Origin: Cyathus striatus
Taxonomy: Eukaryota > Basidiomycota > Agaricomycetes > Agaricales > Nidulariaceae
Length of the DNA: 64,000 nucleotides
Assembly (NCBI GenBank): GCA_025738555.1
Contig: JAOVFP010000010.1
Location: 1,302,001 to 1,366,000 of the forward strand
Direction of reading: 5' to 3'
How positions within the stretch are numbered: the stretch's first letter is position 1; each line of letters begins with the position of its first letter. The notes below the pieces were generated by a model that was given only the letters and a program-made list of their open reading frames with translations, did not search any database and was not told the origin of the DNA. A program made the translations under genes and the position numbers. Of this stretch, positions 12,102-24,330 are shown one piece after another.

Positions 12102-13179
12102 AGGACCCCCGAAAATCTCTACCATGCTTAGATGCCAATCCGGACAAAAACCAGGGCCGTAGGCCCCGGAACTTTAACGCAATCCGGACACTTTTGGGGG
12201 CTGGAGACCAACATTCTTTGATCACCTATCCGGACATTAGTACTTAGTAGTCAGACTTCTCGGTTGTATGATCCCTGTCCGGACAAAAATGACGTCAATA
12301 TTACTTAATTTTTACCACACCGCTGTAAACATTTCCGGTCATTGGTTTTGTCTGTATCAGTCTGTATCTCACCATCTCCGAAAACCCTCCTTGCACTTTC
12401 ATTCAAATGGACGTCCACAGGACTGAACCGATATTCAAGAGTAGTAAATATGACACTGCTATCCAACACTCCGAGCCCCGCCACCCGGAGCTTGGGCAAG
12501 CCGCTCTTCAACTCAATGAAATTACTAGGTTTTCATTTTCATTCGTTGTCTGAGCACAATCGTTTAACTCCATCGTACTGTACAGCATTTAGGTCCTTTC
12601 GTTATATATAAATTGTTATACCTGCTCTACAGCAATTTAATACCTTGTCTCTCATACTCGACCTGAAGTTCCTTATTTCATCCTCAGTTTGTGAAGTGTT
12701 CGTTACCGCTACTGTACCTATCTTGCAATTCCCTTTGACATTTCACATCCAAAATCCAAAATCCAAATCGCTAACACTCATTATTTTGTCTTAGAAATCA
12801 ACCGCTAGAAACCGCCCGCTTGCTATTCATCGCCGCTTTGAATCACCCACTCAAAGTCTCGAACTCATCTCTTCAATATTTTGCAATTTGCTATGGACAA
12901 AAATTGTATTAGAATTGATGAAGATTATCGAGAATTTCGCTAAAATACACACTCTATTAATACTCAAGGTTCCCCGGAAGCTATATTTCACCAGAGAACA
13001 GGGGGAGATTTAGTAAAATAGGAATTTTTGAAACTTACATTACTAATCCGGACACAATCTGGGGACCCGGCGTGGACATAGACGCTATCCGGACAAAATT
13101 TGCGAAAATTTGGAAACCCAATCCGGACACGAATTTTTTCTTCCAGGATCTAACTTTAGTAGGGATTTTCGGGGGTCCT
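12102..13179. mobile_element. TIR element with seven TCCGGACA repeats
   Basis: The left end AGGACCCCCGAAAATCTCTA matches the complement of the right end, AGGACCCCCGAAAATCCCTA, over 20 bases with one difference. The motif TCCGGACA recurs seven times in one orientation, four near the left end (about 12135, 12180, 12228, 12280) and three near the right (about 13048, 13088, 13122). No clear target duplication was found. The interior contains a CpG-bearing minus-strand frame (12305-12511, with YRFSPVDVHLNESARRVFGD) that could be captured host sequence. No transposase is present. The superfamily is not identified. Confidence 0.65.
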
Positions 13180-13855
13180 AAGGCCATGCCACACTGCCAC
13201 GTGTCCACGGGACCTACATAGTTGACCGGCTGACCGGTCTTTTCAACTTACAGTGACACTGCCTACTAACATCATCCCGTCAATACCTTCTCGACCATCA
13301 ACCATTGGACAATACGAGATAGGGTGCAGCATATTCATCGTAAGATAGGTACTTTCAAGGTGCGCACGGTGACGGAGATGGGAGGGGAGGAAAGATCAAA
13401 TCTTCGGGATAGGTTGTCATTGAAGAAGGAAGAAAGCCGCGTTTGTGTCATCGCACGGTACACAATATACTAGAAACCGAGAGGGTTATTGAGAGCCAGA
13501 GTCAACGGGATCTCCTTAGTTGCAGTTCGAACAAGTGTTCTTCTCTTGTATAATTGCGAGTCGTCTCCATCATCTCAGCCTTCGATGACTTACAACTCTC
13601 TGTGGGCGCGTTTACAACAGGGGCCCACATGTTATTGTTACAAAACTACTTCGAGTTTACGGCTTCTTAGCTTGTTGTGTAGATGTGTGGCGCGTCTAGT
13701 ATAAGGTATATAACTAAGAGATTTCGAAGCTTTAATCACTCATCAAAACGCTTTCATCAAAACAGACTTCCCTTACTCTCATAAAGTCGTACCCCCGTCC
13801 TCCTCCAACCCTCCTGCAACTTGACATCTCGCAGAAGGCATACTAGTGGTTCACA
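13180..13855. promoter_or_regulatory. Upstream region of the kinase gene
   Basis: 676 bases with normal CpG content between the TIR element and the kinase start. The last 150 bases are pyrimidine-rich on the plus strand (for example 13770-13830), as is common just upstream of fungal start codons. A TATA-like ATAAGGTATATAAC occurs at about 13700. No gene is seen. Confidence 0.4.
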
Positions 13856-16093
13856 ATGCATATACTTCTCTTATTTGCCTCCCTACCCCTCAATTTGGTT
13901 GCGGGACTTCCTTTCGGCATTAATTCCGCTATCACCGTCGGTTCCCACTCACTCAACATCCGTCGTCACTTTCCAATTGTACAAAATACAAGCGTCACTA
14001 ACGTTTCTATTGATGTTCAATCCTCAACTGTATATTTTAATCCCCATCCGCTCCAATCTGTTCTACATGACATATACTCTAACTTATCGTTGCCTAATGT
14101 CAAGCCTGAAGACGTGGGGTGGGAATTTGGTCCTACGTTAAGGTCTTTGTTCCTCTCGCCAATGGAACCTCTGGTTGTTCATATATCTCCAGCCTTTCCT
14201 GGAGTTGACTTGAACGATACTGCAACAGTGGCTCGTCAACCTGTTCCTGTAATATATGGTACTGCACAACGTCTACTACAGCTTGGAGCAATTGTTCGCG
14301 AATCCAAAATACCAGGAAGAGTTTCTCGTTTGCAGCAGGTGTTATCATCCACACGTGTGGCGCTATCTCATTTTTCATCCGCGCTTTCTTTCCGTCTCCG
14401 GGCTGTTATGGGTTATCCTACATCGACGAAGGTTCCCACGCAAACAAACGGTGTCAATATGCATCCGACAACTTTAGTTGTCGCCCTTCTACAGTGTGGT
14501 CTATGCTGTCTTTCATTTACACTGCTTGCGTTTTTCGCCGTTTTAGTGGGTTGCCGTACTCGTCAAAGCTCCACTACTCCGACCAATAGTTCTATATCTC
14601 CAGAGTCGATCTTATTGATGTCCTTAAAGCAACTTGAATCCATGGGCTTTGTTGCGCGCAAATATTATCAAGCAGAGATTATCGAACCGGCTGAAGATGA
14701 TGGGCACAACACGGTCTTTCTCAAGCTCTTTATCCATCTACAAAATTATGCTGGAGATGAAACGCATGGACTCCCATTCGTACCCCCGATTATACGTACC
14801 GCTCTCTACCTTCCCAAGGAAAGAGTCGGCGAAGGAGCATGCGGCGCTGTTGTCGTGTACACATGCATCGATGGTCATGATGACCTGCCAATGGAAATTG
14901 CAGTGAAATGGATGAGTCCCGATCCAGATGAGGAAATGGATTATGTCCTGAAAGTCGTGGAGAACGAGATGAGGATTTCTACGGCGGTGAATGCATTACC
15001 TGGGATGGCAAAGCTTATTACGGGACAGGATAACTACCAGGTTATGGTGCGTGGTTTAAATTGATACTCATATATGATATTGCATGAACTGGTGCATTCT
15101 CCTAGGAATTCTACAATAACGGCACCTTTGATGATATACTCTTTTTGATACCAACCACCTTCTCACGTCGAGAAATTTATATCTACCTGGCAGAAATGGT
15201 GTGTCATAAATTATGATGATTTCAATTAAAAAGACGAAAGTTATTAACTTTCGTAGATTGTGGCTACGCGCCGTCTTCACCAACTTGGGATTATACACCG
15301 TGATCTCAAACCTTCAAACATCTTCATCGGGCCCGACAACCATATCCGTATTGGTGATTTTGGAATTGCGCATATTTTCGATCCTCCTACGGAGGAATTT
15401 TTATCTAGACCTGACTGGTCTAACTGGGTTAATGCCTATCGCAACCACCTAGAGTGTATGAAGCGGGGTGAGGGGTTGTCTAACGATTTCCCATCTTTGT
15501 GGGCGGATTTGCGAACCCCTTGGGTTACTCGGGAAACCTGGTGTACTCCTATATTCTCTGCCCCCGAGGTCATGCGCCCGGAACCTTACAGTTTTGGAAT
15601 CGACTTCTATTCCATTGGAGTGATTGCACATCTCTTCCTTACTGGAGAGTACCCGTTCGACGATCCTGATTCCGAAGAATCCACGGGGAAGCGCGTTATG
15701 AATTTCTCGCCGCTCCTGCGCCCGGAAGAAAAGGACTTCATCACCGGGGTATGTTTATTTTATAGGTTCGACCTATCTGTATTTACTTTATTTCTGGCTC
15801 TAGATGCTCAGACCGGAACAAATGGAACGATTTGGGTACAAGGAGATGCTGGGCCATGAAATGTTCCGCGAAATGTATGTAATTCATCTACTCAGTAGTA
15901 TTATCAGATCTGTGCTAACGTTCCTCCTATTACTAGTGATTGGGACGCGATTGAATCGGGAAGTGTAGTAAGTATTTCGGGAGATTGGGAGACGGAGATG
16001 GAGGTGCGATATGAAAGATATAAGGAATTATGTGAGAATGCGGAGAAGTTGTCTCAAGAGGGTACTGCCGAAGATGTTACGACTGCTACTTAA
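13856..16093 (+). CDS. Single-pass membrane protein kinase, five exons
   Basis: Exons 13856-15046, 15106-15198, 15257-15748, 15804-15874 and 15937-16093 join in frame to 667 aa; all introns are GT..AG and 55-62 bp. A signal peptide (about 1-18) is followed by an extracytoplasmic region with N-glycosylation sequons (N44, N49, N76, N120), one membrane span (about 205-232) and a cytoplasmic kinase domain. Kinase landmarks: glycine loop GEGACG (325-330), AVKWM with K351, hinge VMEFYNNGTF, HRDLKPSN with catalytic D444, DFG at 462-464 and SAPEV with E532. All expected catalytic residues are present. DFG to APE spans about 70 residues, roughly twice the usual length, with a Trp-rich insert (RPDWSNWVNAY). 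The topology is like a receptor kinase, a class that is uncommon in fungi. Ligand and pathway are unknown. CpG content is normal and the frame is clean, so the gene is probably functional. Confidence 0.9.
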
Positions 16094-16600
16094 TTCTTAC
16101 GTCGGTCTGTGTAGGCCATTATTTGTCATTGGGACTCTTGCAGTATATATATATATCGAAAAACTTGATTAATATGTACCTGCTAAGATATAAGCTAGAC
16201 AATGTAAGTTATAACTTAGGTATATGAAGGTCAGTTGATCGGGCATATCGGGGATAAAATTGTTGCCGTGACACTCCGCTGCAACAAAAGTAACTCGACA
16301 TCGGACCGTGATAACTTGGGTTGCAGCTTGCAAGAGGAACACGAATCCGAACGAAGCGTGTTTGGCGTCGCATCGATTACGTAACATACGTACCCACCAC
16401 ATGATCGCGTCGGCCCTTTTCAGATCATCGTACTCAATCCTAAACCACCATGAACGACCTTATGTGAGTGAGGGACATCGTCGGCCTTTCCCTCTCTTGC
16501 TGACTTCTTCTACGTATTAGTGATATCGATAGGCCCCCAAGCCACGGCTCTCCGGTGCTAGAAGAACACCGAATACCATCAAACATCGAACTAGAGCGAT
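16094..16600. other. Intergenic spacer after the kinase
   Basis: Contains an (AT)n run at 16144-16155 just after the kinase stop, probably part of its 3' UTR. Nothing else is recognised. Confidence 0.4.
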
Positions 16601-16611
16601 GACCTAGACGC

Positions 16612-17195
16612 ATGCCGACCTTCTCGCGCTCTGCATTACTATTCAGAGTGCTGCACGGCGACGGGAAATACTGCTTATATCTCGATGCTTACTTGCCAAC
16701 CTTTTTAGACTTGAAGTAGTTGAATTAGCAAGAGGGGAGGAAGGTGATACCCTGGCTTCGGTGGAATCCCAAAGGCTCCGTCTGCTTGGTCTGTGTGGAA
16801 GATTAGGTCAGGGCTTACGATGGGATAGGATGGTTATTGCGTACGCCTTCCCTCTTTCCATATTTGCTATATGTTAATAACGGAGATACTGATAATACTC
16901 TGCAGTGACAGACCACGTTCCCGAATTCCTTCATGCTCCTTGGACTCTTCATAATGAATATATCGATGAACTCTTGCACTACTTCGACACCTCGCCTCCG
17001 CTTTTTTTAAGCGCGCGAAGACGTAGAGAGACGTCAGGACAGTTGATAGTGTGGCTTCAAACTCATCAAGCGGGGGATGTTGTTATCCGACGCGTGGGTG
17101 GGGGATTAGGGTACGAGAGGAGGAATGGTAATGAGGTTATATCTGTGTTACTGAGTAACAAGGTTACTGCATTGCGTAAGGTCAGTTTATATTGC
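16612..17195 (+). pseudogene. Frameshifted host gene fragment, function not recognised
   Basis: The ATG at 16612 opens MPTFSRSALLLFRVLHGDGK and YCLYLDAYLPTFLDL, then one base appears lost near 16710 (TTGAAGTAG where TTGGAAGTAG would keep the frame), after which VVELARGEEGDTLASVESQR follows. An intron of about 70 bp ending in ctgcag (16905) precedes DHVPEFLHAPWTLHNEYIDE and LLHYFDTSPPLFLSARRRRE, which ends at a gtcagt donor near 17180. CpG and codon use look like ordinary host sequence. I do not recognise the family; the all-helical look suggests a scaffold-type protein. The downstream part may be the piece at 18284-18811, with the LINE fragment between them. Confidence 0.5.
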
Positions 17196-17336
17196 CTTCC
17201 CTTCTGTGCCGTGGCTTCATCGAGCTCTCAAGACGTTGCTGGCTGTACCCGTGTGCGCTCTCGGCCTCTGGGCTTGTTGCTATTGTGCTGCAAGCTTGTT
17301 ATGACTGGCGTAGCCTCTATCAGAGGCTAGCTCCTT

Positions 17337-18010
17337 ATTACGCAGCTCGTGACAGGACACATCGCTCTCAACAAACATCTCCATCGCATCGGCAAAGTGG
17401 CCTCTCCCATATGCATGAAATGCAACACGAACTCCCCAGAATCCGTGGACCACTTCCTCCTACGTTGTCCGGCATTTGCAAACCAAAGGTCCCCATTATT
17501 CACACAGAGCGCCAACCAGCGACGAAATATCTCATTGCGCATCATTCTCACCAATCCCGAGAACTACTCCGCGCTTGCCGGATACGTCAACGCTATAAGC
17601 CGCCTCAAGCAAACGCTAGGAACGATACCGCTCTGGAGACCGATATCCGAGACAGGAGAGTAGTAGAAGACACAGGGGAAAGGAGGGGAACATTAGAACT
17701 TAAAGAACGGCCTTCACATCGCATACAAAGCTCACGCGCAGTAACCCCATTCCGACATCACGCTTCGGCACCTAGCCACTTATATATAACATATGGTGAG
17801 CGCTCACTGATCATGACGCCTCCAGCCACACCTCTCCTGGTGTCCTACTCCAAGTAGGACATCCTGAGACTTACTTTACTGCCGCCTTCGCACCAGACCT
17901 GAGCCCTCACCATCACGTACATTACCTAGAACAGTACCTTACTATGAGGTAGACGCTACATTGTCGCGACATATGGCTTTTCCATAACCGACATAAAATA
18001 CAGGATTTTT
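17337..18010 (+). mobile_element. 5'-truncated LINE (Tad1-like) 3' end with zf-RVT knuckle
   Basis: 17349-17663 encodes TGHIALNKHLHRIGKVASPI, then CMKCNTNSPESVDHFLLRCP and NYSALAGYVNAISRLKQTLG. This is the zinc-binding knuckle (C-x2-C ... H-x4-C) and tail that close the reverse transcriptase protein of fungal non-LTR elements. Upstream RT and endonuclease domains are absent, as expected of a 5'-truncated copy. The 3' UTR seems to run to the T10/A9 stretch at 18005-18023. It sits between two host-gene-like fragments and probably inserted into that gene. Confidence 0.7.
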
Positions 18011-18283
18011 TTTTTAAAAAAAAGAGGTTAGCTCGTCGTCAACCGCATACGTCTCACGCAGGCTATGTCGAGCACTGGAACGACACTGGTCCTGGTCTTG
18101 TTATTGAGACCAGGAACATATACGCCGATGTTGTTCCAGGTTCTCGATGGGGCTCTTATTCACAATTATATCTATTAGTTGCCTGTCGTATAAATCTTCT
18201 TTTTGTCTTCTTTATTTACCTCCTTTTCACTACCTCTTTCTCTCCTTTCACCCACTCTTTATAACCTTGCTAACCCTCCTCCG

Positions 18284-18811
18284 TAGATCTCAACCGAATC
18301 GCCGGCCGACTCTCCCTCGAGCGCTTCCAAGCGGCACTCCAGGACTGCACATTGCTCTCCCGCACTCCCCCTTAAAGACAAACCCCTCCTCCGACTAGCA
18401 AAACGGCTTCACGCACTCGGCGAAATTACCTTCCCGTACTCTGCTTTGAATAACTTATTCTCACTGGAACCCGTCAACGCGCAGACCCCGCCGGAACTTC
18501 TGTACGCGAGAGGGAGGATGGGGTGGGGTATAGAACCCCCAAGCTTGGAAAGGGTTTGCAGTTGAATGAGACGGGGAGCTCCAGAGTGGAGAATTTGGAG
18601 GATGGAGTAAGTTGGAGTATGCAAGGTGGGATGGGAGTGGGGTGGGATGGGTGTCAAGTATGTCGTTTGATTACTCTCGTGGTACTTTGCTTATGGTTGA
18701 CTATGTTTCTAGTGATGTTTTCCGTCTGGCACTGAAATACACTGATACCTTACTCTCTGCGGCCTCGTCTCTTCTTAACGAACAAATTTCATCCATGTAT
18801 GCAACGTCTTG
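18284..18811 (+). pseudogene. Host-gene-like fragment, function not recognised
   Basis: After a pyrimidine tract and acceptor (ccgtag at 18282-18287) the frame reads DLNRIAGRLSLERFQAALQD, shifts frame at about 18370, then RLAKRLHALGEITFPYSALN and NLFSLEPVNAQTPPELLYAR, and after a further break SSMSFDYSRGTLLMVDYVSS to the stop at 18811. At least two frame changes are needed, so it is probably a decayed gene, perhaps the other half of the fragment at 16612. Normal CpG content. I do not recognise the family. Confidence 0.4.
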
Positions 18812-19665
18812 AATCTCGTCTCGCCGCTGCATTTTGACCATGGACACGTCCTAAAAGTGGCTGTGCATGTGCGTGAAAGGCGTTGAGAGACTGGAGGAGG
18901 GTAATAGCGTCACTTCAAGGCTGCTAAGTGGGAGGAGGCGGTGCGGTTGTACTGAGCAGGTCAGAGAGGAGGAGAAAGAGGGTAACGGGAGTGTTATCGA
19001 GAACCGGGACAACTGCAATGCCCAAGGTACGTTTTCCCATTCCATCTTACAGAGCGATATTCATAAGCGGTACAGATGAAACAATATGAAGCCGTCCCAA
19101 TCGACAAGCTCCTCGACAAAATCACCTTGCTTTGTGTCACCTTGCAGTACCTGAGGCTGCCACTCGCTCAAAGCAAGCAACGAAGCGCCATGAGTCGTGG
19201 TCAATTGTAGGGCAGGGAAGCCAGCCTCTATCGTAACAAAAAGGAAGCAGGTCAATAAATCAAGTCGGGGAGCAGAAACAGACAGATGTTACACGCACTG
19301 GGCACAGGCGCTCACATTGTAGCTCTGACCGGTGGTAGTTGGGCTTCTGGTGCGTTAGAACCGAGATACGCAAGAAATGCAAGGTTACAAGGAAGAGGGT
19401 CTAACTGCTACGAGAAAAGGAGGGTCAGGACTCGGGGAGGGTGCTTGAGATGAAGACCATAGGACGTGAAGGATTAGGTAGTGCGCCATTCGCATGACCT
19501 GTCGCATCTCCGGTTTGTATTGGGTTAACTTGGACGAAACAGTGCGTGGCATTGCATCTGTACTACTCCTGCTTCATTGGTACGTCACAGAAACGAATGG
19601 AAAGAAAGCCCACCTGAAGCAACGTAGTAACCCTGTTGCAGAACAACGTCGCTCTGATTTCATAA
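18812..19665. other. Spacer left of the giant element
   Basis: CpG-normal DNA with no supportable gene. It ends abruptly at the first base of the giant element's left terminal repeat (19666), where composition changes to AT-rich. Confidence 0.45.
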
Positions 19666-19739
19666 GTGTCAGCTAAATACAATCATATAATAGCAGGGTT
19701 ATATGATTGTCTTTTATTGTATGTGTACTAGTAATACTA

Positions 19740-20340
19740 CTTACTTCAGACAATCATAAACAATCATTGATTCATTCTATTTGAATAGTACTACTAATAA
19801 TACTATAGGCAATCATTTATTTGTTCTATTTGAATAGTACTACTAACAATACTATAGGCAATCATAAACAATCATTTATTTGTTCTATTTGGATAGTACT
19901 ACTAATAATACTATAGGCAATCATAAACAATCATTTATTCATTCTATTTGAATAGTACTACTAACAATACTATAGGCAATCATAAACAATCATTGGTTCA
20001 TTCTATTTGACTAGTACTACTAATAATACTATAGGCAATCATAAACAATCATTTATTTATTCTATTTGGATAGTACTACTAATAATACTATAGGCAATCA
20101 TTTATTTGTTCTATTTGAATAGTACTACTAATAATACTATAGGCAATCATAAACAATCATTTATTCATTCTATTTGAATAGTACTACTAACAATACTATA
20201 GGCAATCTAAACAATCATTTATTCACTCTATTTTAATAGTACTACTAATAATACTATAGGCAATCATAAACAATCATTTATTCATTCTATTTGAATAGTA
20301 CTACTAAGAATACTATAGGCAACCATAAACAATCACTATT
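19740..20340. repeat. Left subterminal array: about ten 59-bp repeats
   Basis: The unit contains AATCATAAACAATCATTTAT, TCATTCTATTTGAATAGTAC and TACTAATAATACTATAGGC, 59 bp in full; two units lack the first 10 bp. About ten units are seen with few substitutions. The right array at 42170-42795 is the reverse complement. Such arrays usually hold transposase binding sites; that role here is an inference. Confidence 0.9.
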
Positions 20341-22493
20341 TGGTTTTACTTATTACTATTGTTTGAATACATTAAGGTGCTCAGTTCCATTTGAATATTA
20401 GATATTGCTTTTGATTATTATTTAATATAATTCAAGTCATTTATTGCTGCTAGTTCATGAATTTCATAGTAGTGACATAATATTATCTATCAGTTTTCAA
20501 TGTTTGATGATCATCTACCATATATCCTAATATATTTTAATTTCATATCTCTTTGAGCTGAAAGAACATGATTTGTCATTTGTGTCTCCAGACAAAATAA
20601 AATTTATTTGTACTGATATTATACATATAATGAAGAGTACAACAGAGCAAAGATGATTAAATTCTAAAGGTGGATTGAAAATGCTGTAAGATTGTTATGT
20701 AGTATATTTAAAGCACATCAACCAAGCATGGGAAACACATGGGAATACATTGAAGAAAACATTTTATGAAAAACATAGCTTTTACATTGATTTATGAACA
20801 TGTTATCGATATTATAACATTCAGAGACAATTATTTATACATAAGATAAAAATTGTACAGTGAAAATGCAGAAAAACTGTAGACTATGGCAACCACACTA
20901 CAGTATGGCGATTAATTTCCCATTCAGAGTGGCATAAGTGTGGAAAAATTATGTCACAACTTCAGGGTGTCATAATTCGGAAAAACCCTCTATTTTTCAT
21001 TTTTTCTCAATACATAGGTACTATTACATAGCAGAATTCATGTGTATGTCATTTTTAAAAACATGTGCCCTATGATTGTTGTCTTATAGCCCATTTTTGT
21101 TACCTCTTCCTCTTGTCTTCCTATACCGAGGAATTTCCCACACTAATGGAGGTGAGTGAACAAGGGATATGTGTATCATAGGGGTTACTTTTATTGATAT
21201 CTGCATCCCATTCAATCTTTGTATTAATTTCTACAGTATAATTAGTGCTATCATAATCCATTTTGAGTATAGTTTTTTGAGAAGTGTCCATTTATGTATA
21301 TATAATGATTTTGTTGTGGTTATGCTGAAGTGTCAGGAATTTGCATACATAGCTTGAGAGAACACAATTCTATAGCCATGGATATGATATACATCACCAT
21401 TTATATTGCTACATAAGCTGTCCATGTAGTAATATCATTATATGTCTGTGCTAATGTGAGTAAGAGTCATGTACCATACCATCTGTATAATTACAACCAA
21501 TACACAACAGAATGCTAGTGCTGCAGAAATATCTTATTTTGTAAGTACAAATCTGAAGGTAGGTGGTGCAGTGTGCTCACAATTTGCACACGTGCAATAT
21601 CTATGCTATTATATTTGCTTTGTACAGATAGTACTTCATCGCTAGTACTAACCTATTACTATATGAATGTAACTGTATCACCAATACTTGTAGTGCAAAC
21701 TCTTTCAGTTGACTTTTAAATCAATGAGTATATTGTCTGTTTACCTGACAAACACTGCAAGACATGGCTTACAAAGCCTTATACTTTGAAATTGCTTTGA
21801 ATCTTGTATTTCAAGTGTTCATATGTTTACATGTAGCAAGTACCATTGCTTTGCTGGACTGTAGTCAATCTCCTGATATTTCTTTCACAGTATCTGACAT
21901 TCGAGAGTAATATGAATTTGGTCCGATGTTGAGATTGTTGAGATTGTTCAATGGCAGATGCGTTGACACACTTGATGGAAGTCATGTGACATATCAGCAA
22001 CGAAAAATGTGCATGAAAGTGGGTATGATAATATAAACATGATAACACCAATTCAAATTGTGAGAACAATGTTCACTCACCTTCAGAATTTTAGACATAA
22101 ATAGAGATACTGCAGTGGTACATGTAGTGCACATTTTTAATTTACACTTCAGTGTGGCCACAACATAAATACAAGGTGACACGGCTAATGATGCTTGTGA
22201 ATGTACTTCTTGTTCACTCCCAGTAAGCATGGGAAATCGTGGGAAACCTCTCCGAAACGGAAGACGATAGAAAGAACAGACAGAAAATAGGTTATAAAAT
22301 ATCAATAACAGGGCATATGTTTGTTTAGAAACATATAAATGAATAATTATATGCATTAGTACATATATATGTGGAAGGAGCCGCAAAATTTGGAATTACG
22401 ACGCCCCAAAGTTATAACACAGCTGAATCACGGTTACAGCAAATATTTCCACACTCAGAACTTCATACATAAATACAAAAATCCACTGTGCTG
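20341..22493. other. AT-rich non-coding interior of the giant element
   Basis: No coding region, RNA gene or structured repeat could be supported. Strongly CpG-depleted up to about 21900, with isolated CpGs after that. Confidence 0.5.
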
Positions 22494-23168
22494 TAGTGTT
22501 GCCACGGTTCAACTCAAAAACCGCAAACTGTACAAGTGGGACCGAAAAAAGTTGAGTTGAGTCGACATTGTTGACTTCTGGTTCTCACGACTCGACTTCC
22601 CAAAGAGGTTGATTCGAAATCGACTTAGTCAGTTTAAGTCACACAAAAGTCTCATATATCAGCCTTCCAATGCAGTCTGCTCCATACAGCGGCATATTTT
22701 GTGTATCAAGTCACTATGGCACACCTTTGAATTCAGGATAATTTCTACGTGATCTTGGCATTAATTATGATATTTTATGAATATTATGCCGTGATTCATA
22801 TCTTTACTTTGGTAACTTACTGGTAGGCGCCTGCCACCAAGTGTGCGCACACAATGTCAGCCCTGTGCAATAGGCACTTGTATTCCTACAACTTTCACTT
22901 TTATTTAATTGCAACAATTATGACTTCAAATGTGAATTATATTATAAAAAACACTGTAAGCTTGTGTATGTGCATAAGATAGGATATATCATTTATATTT
23001 TCTTTAAGATTGAGTTTTACTAGTAAAAATCACAATAAGATATGTTTTATATGTAAGTCGATGACTTAGTTGCAAGTTGAGTCGAGTTCATCACTCAGGT
23101 ACAGCTTAACTCGACCCTTCTGTTGTCAACTCCACAAAACCAGTAAAAGTCAAACTGTGGCAACACTA
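22494..23168. mobile_element. hAT-type MITE, 675 bp, TSD CTGTGCTG
   Basis: Ends TAGTGTTGCCACGGTTCAAC (left) and, complemented, TAGTGTTGCCACAGTTTGAC (right). Both are bordered by the exact 8-bp duplication CTGTGCTG (22486-22493, 23169-23176). The subterminal parts carry further inverted matches around GAGTCGA and GTTGACTTCTGG. No coding capacity. TIR length, TAG start and an 8-bp TSD fit a non-autonomous hAT element, here inside the giant KDZ element. Its ends differ from the hAT at 33098, so another transposase mobilised it. Confidence 0.85.
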
Positions 23169-24330
23169 CTGTGCTGTATCAATTGTATATGCCATATTTG
23201 ACCGTTGACAGTACCATACTGTTATTCCAAGATATAAAAGATGTTCAGATATGGTATGGTTACGGACATACCATAACCGTCTTGTGACCACAACATGTAC
23301 CCCTGTATACCATATATGGTACAGTGTACAGCCCTAGCACTGGTTAGCTGTCAAAGCCCAACTTCGAATAAAAATTTAAATATTGAGTTTGTTTTCAAAG
23401 CTTACTGATGCAAATGAATATATCACTGGATGATTTACAAGCTTGAGTAGAGCTTGAGAGCAAGTAAGGGAGTTGAATCAGAGATTAAATTGAAGTTATT
23501 GAACAAACTAGAGCAACCAAAGAAGTCTGGGTTTCATTACAATCTCCCTTGTCATTCTGCCTGCATCGCTTGTATTTACCGAAGTCTGAGTAAGAATAAT
23601 GTAAGTATTTGGGTGACATCTTGAAATAATAGAGTACAACTTATTTGGACAATATTTGGCAATGTCAGGGGGGTGAGTAAGGGAACTTTAATTTGTTATA
23701 TTGTATAGGGGCGAGAAGAAGTTTGAAGGCACTTGAGCTGTAGCACAGGAACATTGTTGGAAGCACAACCAACAACATTTACATCATCAAACAAGTGCTT
23801 TGCTTGCAGCCAGTTTGATTGGTCTTGCCCACACTCACCACTGCTCACCAGTTTTATTTAAAATTAACAATGCTGAAGCATATCAAAGAACTCTTTAATA
23901 TAAGTAAAGAAATGGATTGTCTACAAACTATTGGCAAATGTTTAAGGAACATAAGTGAATCAAAATTTGTATCATAAATGTAAAAGATTGTATGTAAATA
24001 TGTATTGGTTTTAAAATTAGAAAGGAATTAAATTGAACATAAGCCATCATCAAAGAGAATTAAAATGATTAGTAACTCGGAGCATTGGTAACAATATTCT
24101 GAAACATATGATAAATTGAAAGGTCTTGTTAAGTATCGATGTGATGAATGCAGTGTTCACACACATTCATTGGCTATTTCCTTGCACTGTTCGACAGATT
24201 ATGTAGTTTCAATGTCATAACACATAGCATACTTATCAAATATCACGCACTGCTTCTTTAGTTTTGTAGGCTCTGAACCATTCTCTCTGGCCCGTTTGGC
24301 TCCTACAGGTATGGGTAGGGTATTAATTTG
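23169..24330. other. Non-coding spacer
   Basis: AT-rich and without supportable genes or repeats; it lies downstream of the minus-strand gene at 24331-26663. Confidence 0.45.

Noticed and set aside
18004..18023. T10/A9 palindrome as a transcription terminator
   Set aside because: More likely the end or junction of the LINE tail; there is no basis for a terminator call in a fungal nuclear genome.
19740..20340. CRISPR-like array of regular repeats
   Set aside because: Units are contiguous without unique spacers, the sequence is eukaryotic, and the array is mirrored at the other end as a transposon terminus.
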